Below, piece by piece: positions 1-7,985 of a DNA stretch of 64,000 bases. The notes under the pieces were generated by a model. That model ran no database searches and had not been told where the DNA came from. It saw only the letters and a list, made by a program, of their open reading frames with translations. The DNA is taken from positions 24,567 through 88,566 of IMG/VR virus record IMGVR_UViG_3300025732_000026. One strand, 5' to 3'. Both the position numbers and the translations under genes were made by a program. The stretch's first letter is position 1; each line of letters begins with the position of its first letter. Source of the stretch: a virus.

Positions 1-558
1 CACTAAACACGTATGTTCATATCCATATTTTTCTAAATTTGTTTGTTTTGCTTTATCTATGTTATTATATTTTTCGTTGCCATATCTATCTAGTTTAGTT
101 TTTTTTATTTTTCCAACAGATTCTTGTGTTTGAAAATAGTATTCTACACCATATTTTTTTAGATTAGATTCTTTTAACTTTTCTTGTAATTTTGAATAAT
201 CATTGTTAGTTTTTATTTTTAAATTTCTTTCATCCGATTGAGTTGAACAGTATTTCGAACAATAGTCATAATATCCATCATTAAATGTATTGAAGTTTAC
301 TGTATTTGATTGGCATGTTTTACAAATAGGAATTGTGGAAAGACCATTGATAATATGATAAATTCTTTCTGAGAATAAACAATCTTTAGATAAATGCTGT
401 GTCGATGCTAATATATCATCATAGATTTCTTTGATATTCTTGTTGATCCACCAAGATTCAAGACACACTCTATTGTTTAATCCTGATCTACCTTTTTTGG
501 TAAAACAGTTTGCTTCGATCCAATCTTTTTTGTTGTTTAAATAAATTTGATATTGCAT
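1..558 (-). CDS. Homing-endonuclease-like protein with KYG repeats (C-terminus cut off by window edge)
   Basis: Open reading frame on the minus strand from an ATG at 558 down to base 1 without a stop (186 codons); the rest lies outside the window. It is the only clear minus-strand gene. The middle carries a zinc-ribbon pattern (CKTC, about 45 residues later YCSKYC). The end holds tandem repeats of the form NLKKYGVEYYFQ, KLDRYGNEKYNN and NLEKYGYEHTC. KYG-type repeats of this sort are common in phage genes annotated as homing endonucleases or intron/intein-associated DNA-binding proteins. The catalytic domain is not visible, so nuclease activity is inference. It is transcribed divergently from the glycosyltransferase at 680. 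Confidence 0.65.
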   Translation of the reverse strand, partial: MQYQIYLNNKKDWIEANCFTKKGRSGLNNRVCLESWWINKNIKEIYDDILASTQHLSKDCLFSERIYHIINGLSTIPICKTCQSNTVNFNTFNDGYYDYCSKYCSTQSDERNLKIKTNNDYSKLQEKLKESNLKKYGVEYYFQTQESVGKIKKTKLDRYGNEKYNNIDKAKQTNLEKYGYEHTCLV

Positions 559-612
559 ATTGATTTTTTATTTTAGATATGATATTATAGTATATTGGGT
601 GTAAAATAGCAA

Positions 613-671
613 GATAAATATTATGATATGTGATAATTCTATATAATGATTTTAGATAATTTTATATAGGA
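613..671 (+). promoter_or_regulatory. Candidate late promoter and 5'UTR hairpin before the glycosyltransferase
   Basis: GATAAATA at 613-620 matches the T4 late consensus TATAAATA at 7 of 8 positions. Downstream an inverted repeat CTATATAA (639-646) / TTATATAG (662-669) forms a stem-loop whose 3' arm runs into AGGA (668-671), 8 bases before the ATG at 680. The same promoter-hairpin-ribosome-site order recurs elsewhere in the window. Confidence 0.45.
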
Positions 672-679
672 TTTTTTTA

Positions 680-1495
680 ATGGAAATAAAAGTTAATATT
701 GATGAATTAAAGAAAAATAAACTTTTTGTGGCGACTCCGATGTTCGGAGGTCAGTGTAATGGTTTGTATATGAAATCATGTCTTGATTTACAGAATTTGA
801 TGAGTAGATATGGTATTGAAACTAAGTTCAGTTTTCTATTTAATGAAAGTTTAATTCAACGTGCCCGTAACTATTTAACAGATGAATTTCTTCGATCTGG
901 TTTTACTCATATGTTATTCATAGATGCTGATATACATTTTAATCCACAAGATATTATCGCATTAATGGCATTGGATAAAGATGTTATCGGAGCGCCATAT
1001 CCTAAAAAATCTATAAACTGGAATAATGTTAAACAAGCAGTATTGAATAATCCAGATATTGATCCTAAAGAATTAGAGAATGTTGTTGGTGAATATGTGT
1101 TTAATGTTGTTAATGGCACACAATCATTTAATGTGACAGAACCATTAGAAGTAATGGAAATTGGTACTGGATTTATGATGATTAAACGACACGTTTTTGA
1201 TAAGCTAAAAGATGCGTTTCCTAAACTGGCATATAAACCAGATCATGTTGGACAAGCAAATTTTGATGGTAGTCGATTTATTCACTCTTATTTTCCTGTA
1301 GAAATTGATACTCCTGATGGAATATTAGGTAATGGCAGTTATAGACTTCTCAGCGAAGATTATTTCTTCAATCAATTGTGGCGAAAAATTGATGGGAAAG
1401 TGTGGCTTTGTCCTTGGGTTAAACTCGGTCACGTGGGAACATACGAATTCAAAGGTAATATGAGTTCTGTCGCAGCACATACTGGCAAATTGTAA
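680..1495 (+). CDS. Glycosyltransferase-like protein (GT-A fold)
   Basis: A 271-residue protein with a GT-A-type nucleotide-sugar binding motif HMLFIDADI (Asp82 and Asp84 as the DxD pair). An N-terminal beta-strand LFVATPMFGG precedes it and RARNYLTDEF lies in the usual place between them. Similar stand-alone proteins are frequent in aquatic T4-like phages, where they may glycosylate DNA, virion or host surface; the acceptor cannot be read here. The start at 680 follows a hairpin and AGGA, and a late-promoter-like box lies at 613. A strong terminator follows, so it is a single-gene unit, probably late. Confidence 0.7.
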   Translation: MEIKVNIDELKKNKLFVATPMFGGQCNGLYMKSCLDLQNLMSRYGIETKFSFLFNESLIQRARNYLTDEFLRSGFTHMLFIDADIHFNPQDIIALMALDKDVIGAPYPKKSINWNNVKQAVLNNPDIDPKELENVVGEYVFNVVNGTQSFNVTEPLEVMEIGTGFMMIKRHVFDKLKDAFPKLAYKPDHVGQANFDGSRFIHSYFPVEIDTPDGILGNGSYRLLSEDYFFNQLWRKIDGKVWLCPWVKLGHVGTYEFKGNMSSVAAHTGKL

Positions 1496-1517
1496 ATCAT
1501 AGAGCATTAAAGCATTC

Positions 1518-1555
1518 AGAGAAAGTGATTATTTTATAATCACTTTCTCTTTTCT
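1518..1555 (+). terminator. Intrinsic terminator
   Basis: Perfect 15-bp stem 1518-1532 / 1536-1550 with a TTT loop, followed by a T-rich tract. It closes the glycosyltransferase transcript. Confidence 0.85.
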
Positions 1556-1628
1556 ATTATAGACATCATTTATTGAATAAAAATCAAACTAATTTTTAGG
1601 CTGTTTTCTTTTATTGGGAAAATCTGAC

Positions 1629-1657
1629 TTGCTATATTCTTCTCATTATGTTAGAAT
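1629..1657 (+). promoter_or_regulatory. Sigma70-type promoter for the replication operon
   Basis: TTGCTA at 1629-1634, a 17-bp spacer and TAGAAT at 1652-1657, between the terminator at 1518 and the first gene of the run at 1690. Confidence 0.55.
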
Positions 1658-1689
1658 GTTTTAAATTATAAACTTAGGTGGAATTTGAT

Positions 1690-1962
1690 ATGAAAGAAAT
1701 AGAATCTTTTGTGATTAAATCTTATGTGCTTGAAGAAAATATATTAACGATTCAAGCACAATTGGAAGGGAATAATAATCCAGTAGATAATCTATATTCT
1801 TATGATTTGAATAAGATTGAATGTTTTACATTCATTTTTAAGAAATATTTTGAAAATTTTGTTGTATTAGAATCCTTCGTTCAGCAACATTTTAAAGGTT
1901 CTCAAGCTAGAGAGATATATAATGCAATTTATGATTATAAGGTAAAAACTGCTAAATGTTAA
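1690..1962 (+). CDS. Hypothetical protein, first gene of the dNMP kinase-gp45 operon
   Basis: A 90-residue protein of unrecognised family, acidic and without membrane segments or known motifs. The ATG at 1690 is chosen over an in-frame GTG at 1678 because AGGTGGA sits about 8 bases upstream of it. The last 7 bases overlap the start of the dNMP kinase, which implies translational coupling. Confidence 0.65.
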   Translation: MKEIESFVIKSYVLEENILTIQAQLEGNNNPVDNLYSYDLNKIECFTFIFKKYFENFVVLESFVQQHFKGSQAREIYNAIYDYKVKTAKC

Positions 1963-2594
1963 TAGGATTAGTTGGATTCGCTGGTTCTGGTAAAAATACT
2001 GTTGCCAATATTCTAAAAGAAGAGTATAATTTCCAACAATCATCATTTGCAACAAAACTCAAAGACATTGTTGCAATTTTATTTAATTGGCCAAGAGATT
2101 TGCTCGAAGGGATTACTGAAGAATCACGAATTTTTAGAGAAACGAAAGATGAGTATTGGAGTAATATTCTTGAAAGAGATGTTACTCCGAGATTTGTATT
2201 ACAATATATCGGCACAAATATATTTAGAGTACATTTTCACTCAGATTTTTGGATTCATTCATTGTTCTCGGAATTGGATTTAACTAAAAATAATGTAATA
2301 TCCGATGTTAGATTTAGAAATGAGATATTAGCAATAAAAGATTATGGTGGTATTATTCTTAGAGTGAAACGCGGCGATGATCCAATTTGGTTTAATAAAT
2401 TATATTCTGCGCCATTAGTGGAAGGTATTCGTGAAGAAATCATGAAGAAATATAATTCACATCAAAGCGAATATGATTGGATATTGCCATGCTATACTGA
2501 AACAATTCATAATGATCGTGGAATAGATGATCTGAGATTATATGTAGAAACATGTATGAATAGAATTGGATTAATTGAAGGAGTTAAATTATGA
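1956..2594 (+). CDS. Deoxynucleoside monophosphate kinase (T4 gp1-like)
   Basis: A 212-residue P-loop kinase. Walker A motif GFAGSGKNT is at residues 7-15, followed by a KL-rich helix and the DVRFRNE segment (around residue 110) typical of T4 gene 1 dNMP kinases. In T4 this enzyme phosphorylates dTMP, dGMP and hydroxymethyl-dCMP to diphosphates for the replisome. Whether this copy handles a modified base is unknown, and no dCMP hydroxymethylase is seen in the window. It overlaps both neighbours and lies in one operon with the clamp genes. Confidence 0.88.
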   Translation: MLIGLVGFAGSGKNTVANILKEEYNFQQSSFATKLKDIVAILFNWPRDLLEGITEESRIFRETKDEYWSNILERDVTPRFVLQYIGTNIFRVHFHSDFWIHSLFSELDLTKNNVISDVRFRNEILAIKDYGGIILRVKRGDDPIWFNKLYSAPLVEGIREEIMKKYNSHQSEYDWILPCYTETIHNDRGIDDLRLYVETCMNRIGLIEGVKL

Positions 2595-3601
2595 GTCAAG
2601 AAAAAGCTTTAGTTTTAAGAACGTGTAAAGCAGACGGAACAAGTTATGGTGACTTTCAGTGGCCAACGGAGATTGGCTCGATTGTCAAATGTCCAGATTG
2701 GAAACCGACGAAAGAATGTGGAAACGGACTTCATGGATTGCTGGATGGTCTTGGTGATCTTTTTCTATTGTCTAGCTCTATTGATGCCATTTGGCAGGTA
2801 GTTGAAGTTGATCGGTCGCAATGTATTGAACTAGGCGGAAAAGTCAAATTTCCTGAGTGTAAATTGGTGTATTCTGGGGATATGCTTGGTGCATTGATGC
2901 TGTTTGTTGACTATAACGTACAGCAATTGAAATCTGATGATGATTGTGCTGGATTAGTATCAACTGAAGATTATAGTCATTTAGCAGCATCTGGATATAA
3001 TAGTCGATTAGCGGCATCTGGATATTATAGCCAATTAGCTGCATCTGGAACAAACAGCCAATTAGCTGCATCTGGAAATAATAGTCAATTAGCTGCATCT
3101 GGAACAAACAGCCAATTAGCTGCATCTGGAAATAATAGCCAATTAGCTGCATCTGGAAATAATAGCCAATTAGCTGCATCGGGGGATTTTAGTAGAATAG
3201 CGGCATCTGGATATTATAGCCAATTAGCTGCATCTGGAACAAACAGCCAATTAGCTGCATCTGGAACAAACAGCCAATTAGCTGCATCTGGAAATAATAG
3301 CCAATTAGCTGCATCTGGAAATAATAGTCAATTAGCCGCATCGGGGGATTTTAGTAGAGTAGTGACATCTGGATATTATTGTCGATTATCTGCATCTGGA
3401 AAAGGATCAATTGTAATGTGTGCAGGAGACGCAAATACAGTTTCAGCAGGGGAAAATGGTACAATTGTGTTATCTAAGTGGAATAATATTGCGAAAAGAC
3501 ATGAAGTACGAGTAGGATATATTGGAGAGAATGGTCTAAAACCTAATGTTGCATATGAATTAGATCAAAATTTTGAATTTGTAGAATTTGTTGGAGTTTA
3601 A
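2591..3601 (+). CDS. DUF7666-like protein with a nonapeptide repeat domain
   Basis: A 336-residue protein in three parts. Residues 1-125 form a conserved phage/bacterial domain (motifs GDFQWP, CGNGLHG, LGGKVKFP) that I recognise as the DUF7666 type. Residues 127-279 are about 17 tandem copies of a nine-residue unit, consensus NNSQLAASG, that should stack as a solenoid. A C-terminal domain of about 57 residues follows. The start overlaps the kinase stop by 4 bases and the clamp gene follows 18 bases later, so it sits inside the replication operon. Function is unknown; the repeats might serve as a spacer or binding solenoid. Confidence 0.75.
   Translation: MSQEKALVLRTCKADGTSYGDFQWPTEIGSIVKCPDWKPTKECGNGLHGLLDGLGDLFLLSSSIDAIWQVVEVDRSQCIELGGKVKFPECKLVYSGDMLGALMLFVDYNVQQLKSDDDCAGLVSTEDYSHLAASGYNSRLAASGYYSQLAASGTNSQLAASGNNSQLAASGTNSQLAASGNNSQLAASGNNSQLAASGDFSRIAASGYYSQLAASGTNSQLAASGTNSQLAASGNNSQLAASGNNSQLAASGDFSRVVTSGYYCRLSASGKGSIVMCAGDANTVSAGENGTIVLSKWNNIAKRHEVRVGYIGENGLKPNVAYELDQNFEFVEFVGV
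2969..3427 (+). repeat. 27-bp in-frame tandem repeat (about 17 units)
   Basis: Seventeen consecutive 27-bp units encode xxSQLAASG. Units 3-9 and 10-15 look like two copies of a higher-order block ending in a DFSR unit, which points to expansion by unequal recombination. The first and last units are the most diverged. Confidence 0.9.
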
Positions 3602-3619
3602 TTTTTAATAGGAAAATGT

Positions 3620-4306
3620 ATGAAATTTAGTAATTTAACAATGCAGTTATTGAAAAATTTTGCGAATATTAATTCAGGAATATATTTCAAAGAAGGAAAC
3701 AAACTTAGAACAATATCTACGCAGCAAGATATTCTAGTAGATGCTGAAATTGATGATGTTATTCCTACTGATTTTGGAGTATATGATCTGAATAATTTTC
3801 TCGCAGTTCTTTCTATTCATAAAGATTCTAGTCCTAATTTGGAATTTGAAAATAATAATATTATTATCTCTAGTGATGATAAACGTAGTAAAATTAGATA
3901 TAGATTTTGTGAACCTACTATGATTGTTAGACCACCAGAAAAAGATATTATCATTAAAGATGCTGAGATGAATTTTTCATTAGCGGAAAATGATTTAGCT
4001 TGGATATTAAAGACAGCAAGTGTTTTGAATTGCCCACAAGTATCATTCAAATCAGATGGCGAAAAATTAACTATTAATGCAGTAAACACAGTTGATAATT
4101 CAGCGCATACAAATTCGTTGGAAATTGGTGATAGTGATGGCAAAGTTTTTAATATTATATTCAAAACCGAGAAGATTCAGAAAGTATTATTGGGTGATTA
4201 TGATGTAATCATTTCATCCAAAGGAATTGCAAAATTTGATAATAAGTCAATCATATTGAAATACTATTTAAGTACGGAATCTGGATCGGAATACAAACAT
4301 GAATAA
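3620..4306 (+). CDS. 45: DNA polymerase sliding clamp (T4 gp45-like)
   Basis: A 228-residue protein with the T4 gp45 pattern: an N-terminal helix MKFSNLTMQLLKNFANIN, then alternating beta-strands and the conserved segment YDLNNFLAVLS near residue 55. T4 gp45 is also 228 residues long. The homotrimeric ring tethers the polymerase and activates late transcription in T4. The gene precedes gp44, gp62 and regA exactly as in T4, and its end overlaps the gp44 start by 8 bases. Confidence 0.93.
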   Translation: MKFSNLTMQLLKNFANINSGIYFKEGNKLRTISTQQDILVDAEIDDVIPTDFGVYDLNNFLAVLSIHKDSSPNLEFENNNIIISSDDKRSKIRYRFCEPTMIVRPPEKDIIIKDAEMNFSLAENDLAWILKTASVLNCPQVSFKSDGEKLTINAVNTVDNSAHTNSLEIGDSDGKVFNIIFKTEKIQKVLLGDYDVIISSKGIAKFDNKSIILKYYLSTESGSEYKHE

Positions 4307-5240
4307 TGAAGAATTTCTATTTTCTCAGAAATATAGACCCAAAACTGTTTCTGAATGTATTCTACCAAAACGATTAAAGGATTTGTTTCAATCATATGTT
4401 AATGATAGGCAAGTTCCGAATCTACTATTATATTCCGGTAGTGGAATGGGCAAAACAACCACCGCAAGAGCGATATGCGAAGAAATAGGATTGGATTATC
4501 TGATAATTAATGGTTCAGATGAGAATGGTGTTGATACTGTAAGAAATAAAATAACTAATTATGCAAGTTCTATGTCATTGAAAGGTGGTAAAAAAGTTAT
4601 TATAATAGATGAGATGGAATACATGTCCTTGAATGCTCAAGCGATTTTGCGACATGCCACTGAAGAGTTTTCTCATAATTGTACTTTTATTTTTACATGT
4701 AATTATCCTTCAAAGATTATTGAACCATTGCATTCAAGATGTGCAGTCATTGATTTTTCTCTTAAAGCAAATGAGAAACCAGAAATGGCAGCACTATTCT
4801 TTGATCGAGTAAAACATATACTTAAAATAGAATCGATTGAGTATGATGCTAAAGTCATAGTGGAAATTATTAAAAAATATTTTCCCGATTATCGTCGAGT
4901 GTTGAATGAGTTGCAGAGATATTCTAAGTTTGGAAAAATCGATACTGGAATATTATCAGATTTAACAGATGAATCCGTTAAGGAATTGATCAAACATATT
5001 GCTAGTAAAGATTTTACGGCAATGCGCAAATGGGTAGGAATACATGGGTTGGATGCGTCTAATATATATCGTCAAATATATGATCAGTTATCCGCCACAA
5101 TGGAAGCTGATAGCGTTCCCGCTGCGGTGATGATTCTGGGTGATTATATGTATAAATCGGCATTTTGCTCAGATCAGGAAATTAATCTTGCGGCATGTTG
5201 TACGGAATTGATGGTAGAGTGTTCTTTCTTGGATAAATGA
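4299..5240 (+). CDS. 44: Clamp loader ATPase large subunit (T4 gp44-like)
   Basis: A 313-residue AAA+ ATPase (T4 gp44 has 319). Walker A GSGMGKTT is at residues 47-54, Walker B IIIDEMEYM near 105, and the SRC arginine-finger motif (LHSRCAVID) near 150. It loads gp45 onto primer-template junctions together with gp62. An 8-base overlap with gp45 and one base before gp62 indicate coupled translation, needed for fixed subunit ratios. Confidence 0.95.
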   Translation: MNNEEFLFSQKYRPKTVSECILPKRLKDLFQSYVNDRQVPNLLLYSGSGMGKTTTARAICEEIGLDYLIINGSDENGVDTVRNKITNYASSMSLKGGKKVIIIDEMEYMSLNAQAILRHATEEFSHNCTFIFTCNYPSKIIEPLHSRCAVIDFSLKANEKPEMAALFFDRVKHILKIESIEYDAKVIVEIIKKYFPDYRRVLNELQRYSKFGKIDTGILSDLTDESVKELIKHIASKDFTAMRKWVGIHGLDASNIYRQIYDQLSATMEADSVPAAVMILGDYMYKSAFCSDQEINLAACCTELMVECSFLDK

Positions 5241-5241
5241 T

Positions 5242-5622
5242 ATGACAGTTTGGGATTTTACAAATGCAATAATGCTTAACAAAAAGCAATTATTGGATAA
5301 TGTTACTGAGAAAGAATTCATTCCATACATAATAAATAAAACATTATCATATCATCGAGATTGTATTTTTTATGCAAATGAGATGAATAGTAGATCATAT
5401 TTAAGTAAAAATATGCAAAATGATTTTTACTTAAATGCAATAAAACCAAGAAAACGACCATTCATAAAATGGTCGAAGCAAATAGATGATGTTGTTGTTG
5501 ATCTCGTGAAAGATTTTTTTGGGTGTTCAGTAAGACAGGCTAGAGAAATATTACCATTGATGGATGATAGTAAAATAGATTTCATAAAACAAAAAATAGA
5601 TAAAGGTGGATTGAATGATTGA
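5242..5622 (+). CDS. 62: Clamp loader small subunit (T4 gp62-like)
   Basis: A 126-residue protein between gp44 and regA, the position of gp62 in T4. It is shorter than T4 gp62 (187 residues). The assignment rests on synteny and on a generally similar helical sequence with KPRKRPFIKW and the REILPLM segment. Non-ATPase subunit of the clamp loader. The final 8 bases overlap regA. Confidence 0.8.
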   Translation: MTVWDFTNAIMLNKKQLLDNVTEKEFIPYIINKTLSYHRDCIFYANEMNSRSYLSKNMQNDFYLNAIKPRKRPFIKWSKQIDDVVVDLVKDFFGCSVRQAREILPLMDDSKIDFIKQKIDKGGLND

Positions 5623-6022
5623 AATGAAAAATATTGGTGTTGAGATAGAATTGCCAGATGATGAGTGTTTTTTGAAGATTCAAGAAACACTGACTCGAAT
5701 TGGAATTCCTACTAAAGATTATAAGCTATTTCAAACTGCACATATTTTACACAAACAAGGCAGATTTTGGATAGTACATTTTAAGGAAATGTTTATTCTT
5801 GATGGTAGGGAATCTAATGTATCGGATGACGATATTGCGCGAAGAAATACTATATCCAAATTGCTTCAAGATTGGGAATTGGTTAAGATTCTCAATTTTA
5901 GATCGATAGAAGGTAATCTTGCTCCAATATCTGATATTAAAATTATCAAACATTCAGAGAAATTTCGATGGGAATTATTGCCGAAATATACTATCGGAAA
6001 AAAACATTTTATTAGAAAATAA
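5615..6022 (+). CDS. regA: RegA translational repressor
   Basis: A 135-residue RegA homologue (T4 RegA 122). Conserved stretches include ETLTRIGIP, the ILHKQGRFWIVHFKEM core and the segment around LLQDWELVKIL. In T4, RegA binds AU-rich ribosome-binding regions of early mRNAs, including clamp and clamp-loader genes and its own. An alternative ATG lies at 5624; the 5615 start is preferred because it overlaps gp62 as usual in this operon. Confidence 0.93.
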   Translation: MIEMKNIGVEIELPDDECFLKIQETLTRIGIPTKDYKLFQTAHILHKQGRFWIVHFKEMFILDGRESNVSDDDIARRNTISKLLQDWELVKILNFRSIEGNLAPISDIKIIKHSEKFRWELLPKYTIGKKHFIRK

Positions 6023-6068
6023 GCTGATTAATTTGAGATTTACTATATGATGATCCTTGGAGATTATC

Positions 6069-6257
6069 ATGGCAGATAAAAAAAGTAGAAATCGGGTAAT
6101 CCAGTTGAGAAATAGAATTACTAATGACGTTGTGTACACTAGAAGTATTGATGACATTGTTATTATTAATGGTGTAAAATTCATTAAAGCATTTAATGAA
6201 TATCAACCACAACGATCATTTTTAATTAATTTAGAAGCATATGCCAGAATCCGTTGA
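6069..6257 (+). CDS. Small hypothetical protein
   Basis: A 62-residue basic protein (MADKKSRNRVIQ at the start). The ATG at 6069 is chosen because GGAG lies 7-10 bases upstream. No family recognised. It lies between regA and dCMP deaminase in the same direction. Confidence 0.6.
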   Translation: MADKKSRNRVIQLRNRITNDVVYTRSIDDIVIINGVKFIKAFNEYQPQRSFLINLEAYARIR

Positions 6258-6276
6258 ATAATATGGAATATGAAAA

Positions 6277-6714
6277 ATGACAGAAAAAGAATTAAAATAT
6301 CATACTTTGTACTTAGATATAGCAGAACGAATCTCTCAAATGAGTCATGCGCGAAGATTGCGAGTTGGAGCATTAATTGAGAAAAACGGTACTATTATTT
6401 CCATGGGATGGAATGGTACACCTAAAGGATTTCACAATAATTGTGAACATGAATATTTTGATGAAATAGGTAATTGTACGTTAGAAACTAAAAATGAAAC
6501 AATTCATGCTGAAATGAATGCCATTGGCAAATTGGCAGAAAATGGAATTTCTGCATCCGGTTCCAATTTGTATTTGACCCATTCCCCATGTCTTGAATGC
6601 TCGAAATTGATACAACGAGCCGGAATCAAAACAGTAATTTACAAGAAAGAGTATCGTAATGATAATGGAATTAGATTTTTAAAAAAATGTGGTGTGGAGA
6701 TTTACAAATTATGA
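6277..6714 (+). CDS. cd: Deoxycytidylate (dCMP) deaminase
   Basis: A 145-residue zinc deaminase. The zinc site is HAEMNA (His77, catalytic Glu79) and SPCLECSK (Cys105, Cys108). The N-terminal part with GWNGTPKGFHNNCEHE matches dCMP rather than cytidine deaminases. It makes dUMP for thymidylate synthesis. The gene ends in an ATGA overlap with the following nucleotidyltransferase. Confidence 0.92.
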   Translation: MTEKELKYHTLYLDIAERISQMSHARRLRVGALIEKNGTIISMGWNGTPKGFHNNCEHEYFDEIGNCTLETKNETIHAEMNAIGKLAENGISASGSNLYLTHSPCLECSKLIQRAGIKTVIYKKEYRNDNGIRFLKKCGVEIYKL

Positions 6715-7151
6715 AACGTATAGGATTCACTTGCTCTACTTTTGATTTACTTCACGCTGGACATATTATGATGTTGCAGGAAGCTAAAGAACATTGTGAT
6801 ATACTGATAGTGGGATTACAGATTGATCCTACTGTTGATAGACCCGAAAAAAATAAACCTATTCAATCTATTGTTGAGAGATTTATTCAATTAAAAGCAA
6901 TAAAATATGTTGATGAGATTGTTCCTTATCATACAGAAAATGATTTACTGGATATTCTAAAAGCATTTCCTATTGATATTAGATTTGTTGGTGATGAATA
7001 CACTATTAAAGATTTTACCGGCAAAACATATTGTAGTGAAAATAATATTGAATTATTTTATAATTCAAGAAAACATAGTTGGTCAACAACTGAATTGCGT
7101 AATAGGATTTATGGAACATCATCTGTTGGCGGTTTAAAATATAAATTATAG
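6711..7151 (+). CDS. Cytidylyltransferase-like nucleotidyltransferase
   Basis: A 146-residue protein of the TagD/NMNAT HxGH superfamily: GFTCSTFDLLHAGHIMML near the N-terminus (HAGH is the nucleotide-binding motif) and a C-terminal SWSTTELRNRI, equivalent to the STTxxxxRI motif of glycerol-3-phosphate cytidylyltransferases. The ATG at 6711 overlaps the dCMP deaminase stop (ATGA); an upstream in-frame start at 6687 is less likely. Likely makes a CDP-activated alcohol or sugar, which would fit the sugar cassette at 17-25 kb, but an NMN adenylyltransferase role cannot be excluded from sequence. Confidence 0.8.
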   Translation: MKRIGFTCSTFDLLHAGHIMMLQEAKEHCDILIVGLQIDPTVDRPEKNKPIQSIVERFIQLKAIKYVDEIVPYHTENDLLDILKAFPIDIRFVGDEYTIKDFTGKTYCSENNIELFYNSRKHSWSTTELRNRIYGTSSVGGLKYKL

Positions 7152-7158
7152 GAGAATA

Positions 7159-7236
7159 ATGAATATAATAGATATTATTTTATTGATACTGGGGTATGTT
7201 TTATACTTGGTATTAGTTTTTAAAATTACAAAGTGA
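7159..7236 (+). CDS. 25-residue membrane peptide
   Basis: Short frame beginning MNIIDIILLILGYVLY, almost wholly hydrophobic, with a charged tail KITK. GGAG lies 5 bases before the ATG, and the frame fills the gap before the next gene exactly. Such single-helix peptides are frequent in T4-like genomes. Function unknown. Confidence 0.5.
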   Translation: MNIIDIILLILGYVLYLVLVFKITK

Positions 7237-7242
7237 GAGAAT

Positions 7243-7671
7243 ATGAACGTTTTTGAAGATCAAGCAAAATTTATGTTAGCAGTTGATAATACTGTTGGTG
7301 AATTTAATCCAAAACAATTTAAGTTGTATTTGAAATTAATAGTTGAAGAATTTATCGAATTATTGGATGATAGTGAGTCGGGTAATAGGATCGATCAATT
7401 AGATGATTTAATTGATTTGTTGGTAGTCACAATCGGAACAATACATTCACTGGGAGTAAATCCAGAAGATGCTTGGAAAGAGGTAATACGATCTAATATG
7501 AGTAAAGTTGATCCTATTACTGGTAAAGTATTGAAACGCGAAGATGGGAAGGTTATTAAGCCAGAAGCATATTCATCTCCATTCTTAAATAATTGTGTGA
7601 TTGGTGATGAATTGAACCAATTCGATTATTCAGATGTAATTGCTGAGTTAAAAACTAAATTAGGAGTATAA
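7243..7671 (+). CDS. MazG-like all-alpha NTP pyrophosphohydrolase
   Basis: A 142-residue protein of the all-alpha NTP-PPase type: EEFIELLDD (helix 1, metal-binding ExxE) and DQLDDLIDLLVVTIG (ExxD-type second motif), followed by NMSKVDPITGK and KREDGKVIKPEAY, a tail typical of phage MazG-like enzymes. It probably hydrolyses (d)NTPs to monophosphates and pyrophosphate for pool balance or signal removal. Grouped with other nucleotide genes upstream of the polymerase. Confidence 0.8.
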   Translation: MNVFEDQAKFMLAVDNTVGEFNPKQFKLYLKLIVEEFIELLDDSESGNRIDQLDDLIDLLVVTIGTIHSLGVNPEDAWKEVIRSNMSKVDPITGKVLKREDGKVIKPEAYSSPFLNNCVIGDELNQFDYSDVIAELKTKLGV

Positions 7672-7673
7672 TC

Positions 7674-7985
7674 ATGTCGATTGCATTATTAACGTTCAAA
7701 GGATTGCAAACGGTTATCGCAACAGTCGATGATAATTTTGTGAGTGAAAATAAGATAAAATTATCTAAATTGTTATTTGTAATGTCACAACCAACTCAGC
7801 AAGGTTCACAATTGGTATTCGTACCATTTTTAGAATTTTCGGAACAGTGGGAAACTGGAATAGAATTTGATCGATCTGAATTTACTGTAATCAGTGATCC
7901 AATTTCTTCTATCACAGAAAAATATCGAGAAATGTTTAGTGAGATTCAAATTGCATCTGCAATGCCTAAATGGAAAGGCAGATAA
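7674..7985 (+). CDS. Conserved hypothetical protein upstream of DNA polymerase
   Basis: A 103-residue beta-rich protein starting MSIALLTFKGLQTVIA, ending in MPKWKGR. It directly abuts the polymerase start codon. Small proteins of this kind occur in T4-like phages, but I do not know a function. Confidence 0.65.
   Translation: MSIALLTFKGLQTVIATVDDNFVSENKIKLSKLLFVMSQPTQQGSQLVFVPFLEFSEQWETGIEFDRSEFTVISDPISSITEKYREMFSEIQIASAMPKWKGR

Noticed and set aside
2844-3179. Minus-strand frame with repeated QLIGYYFQM
   Set aside because: It is the antisense image of the 27-bp repeat that encodes the nonapeptides on the + strand.
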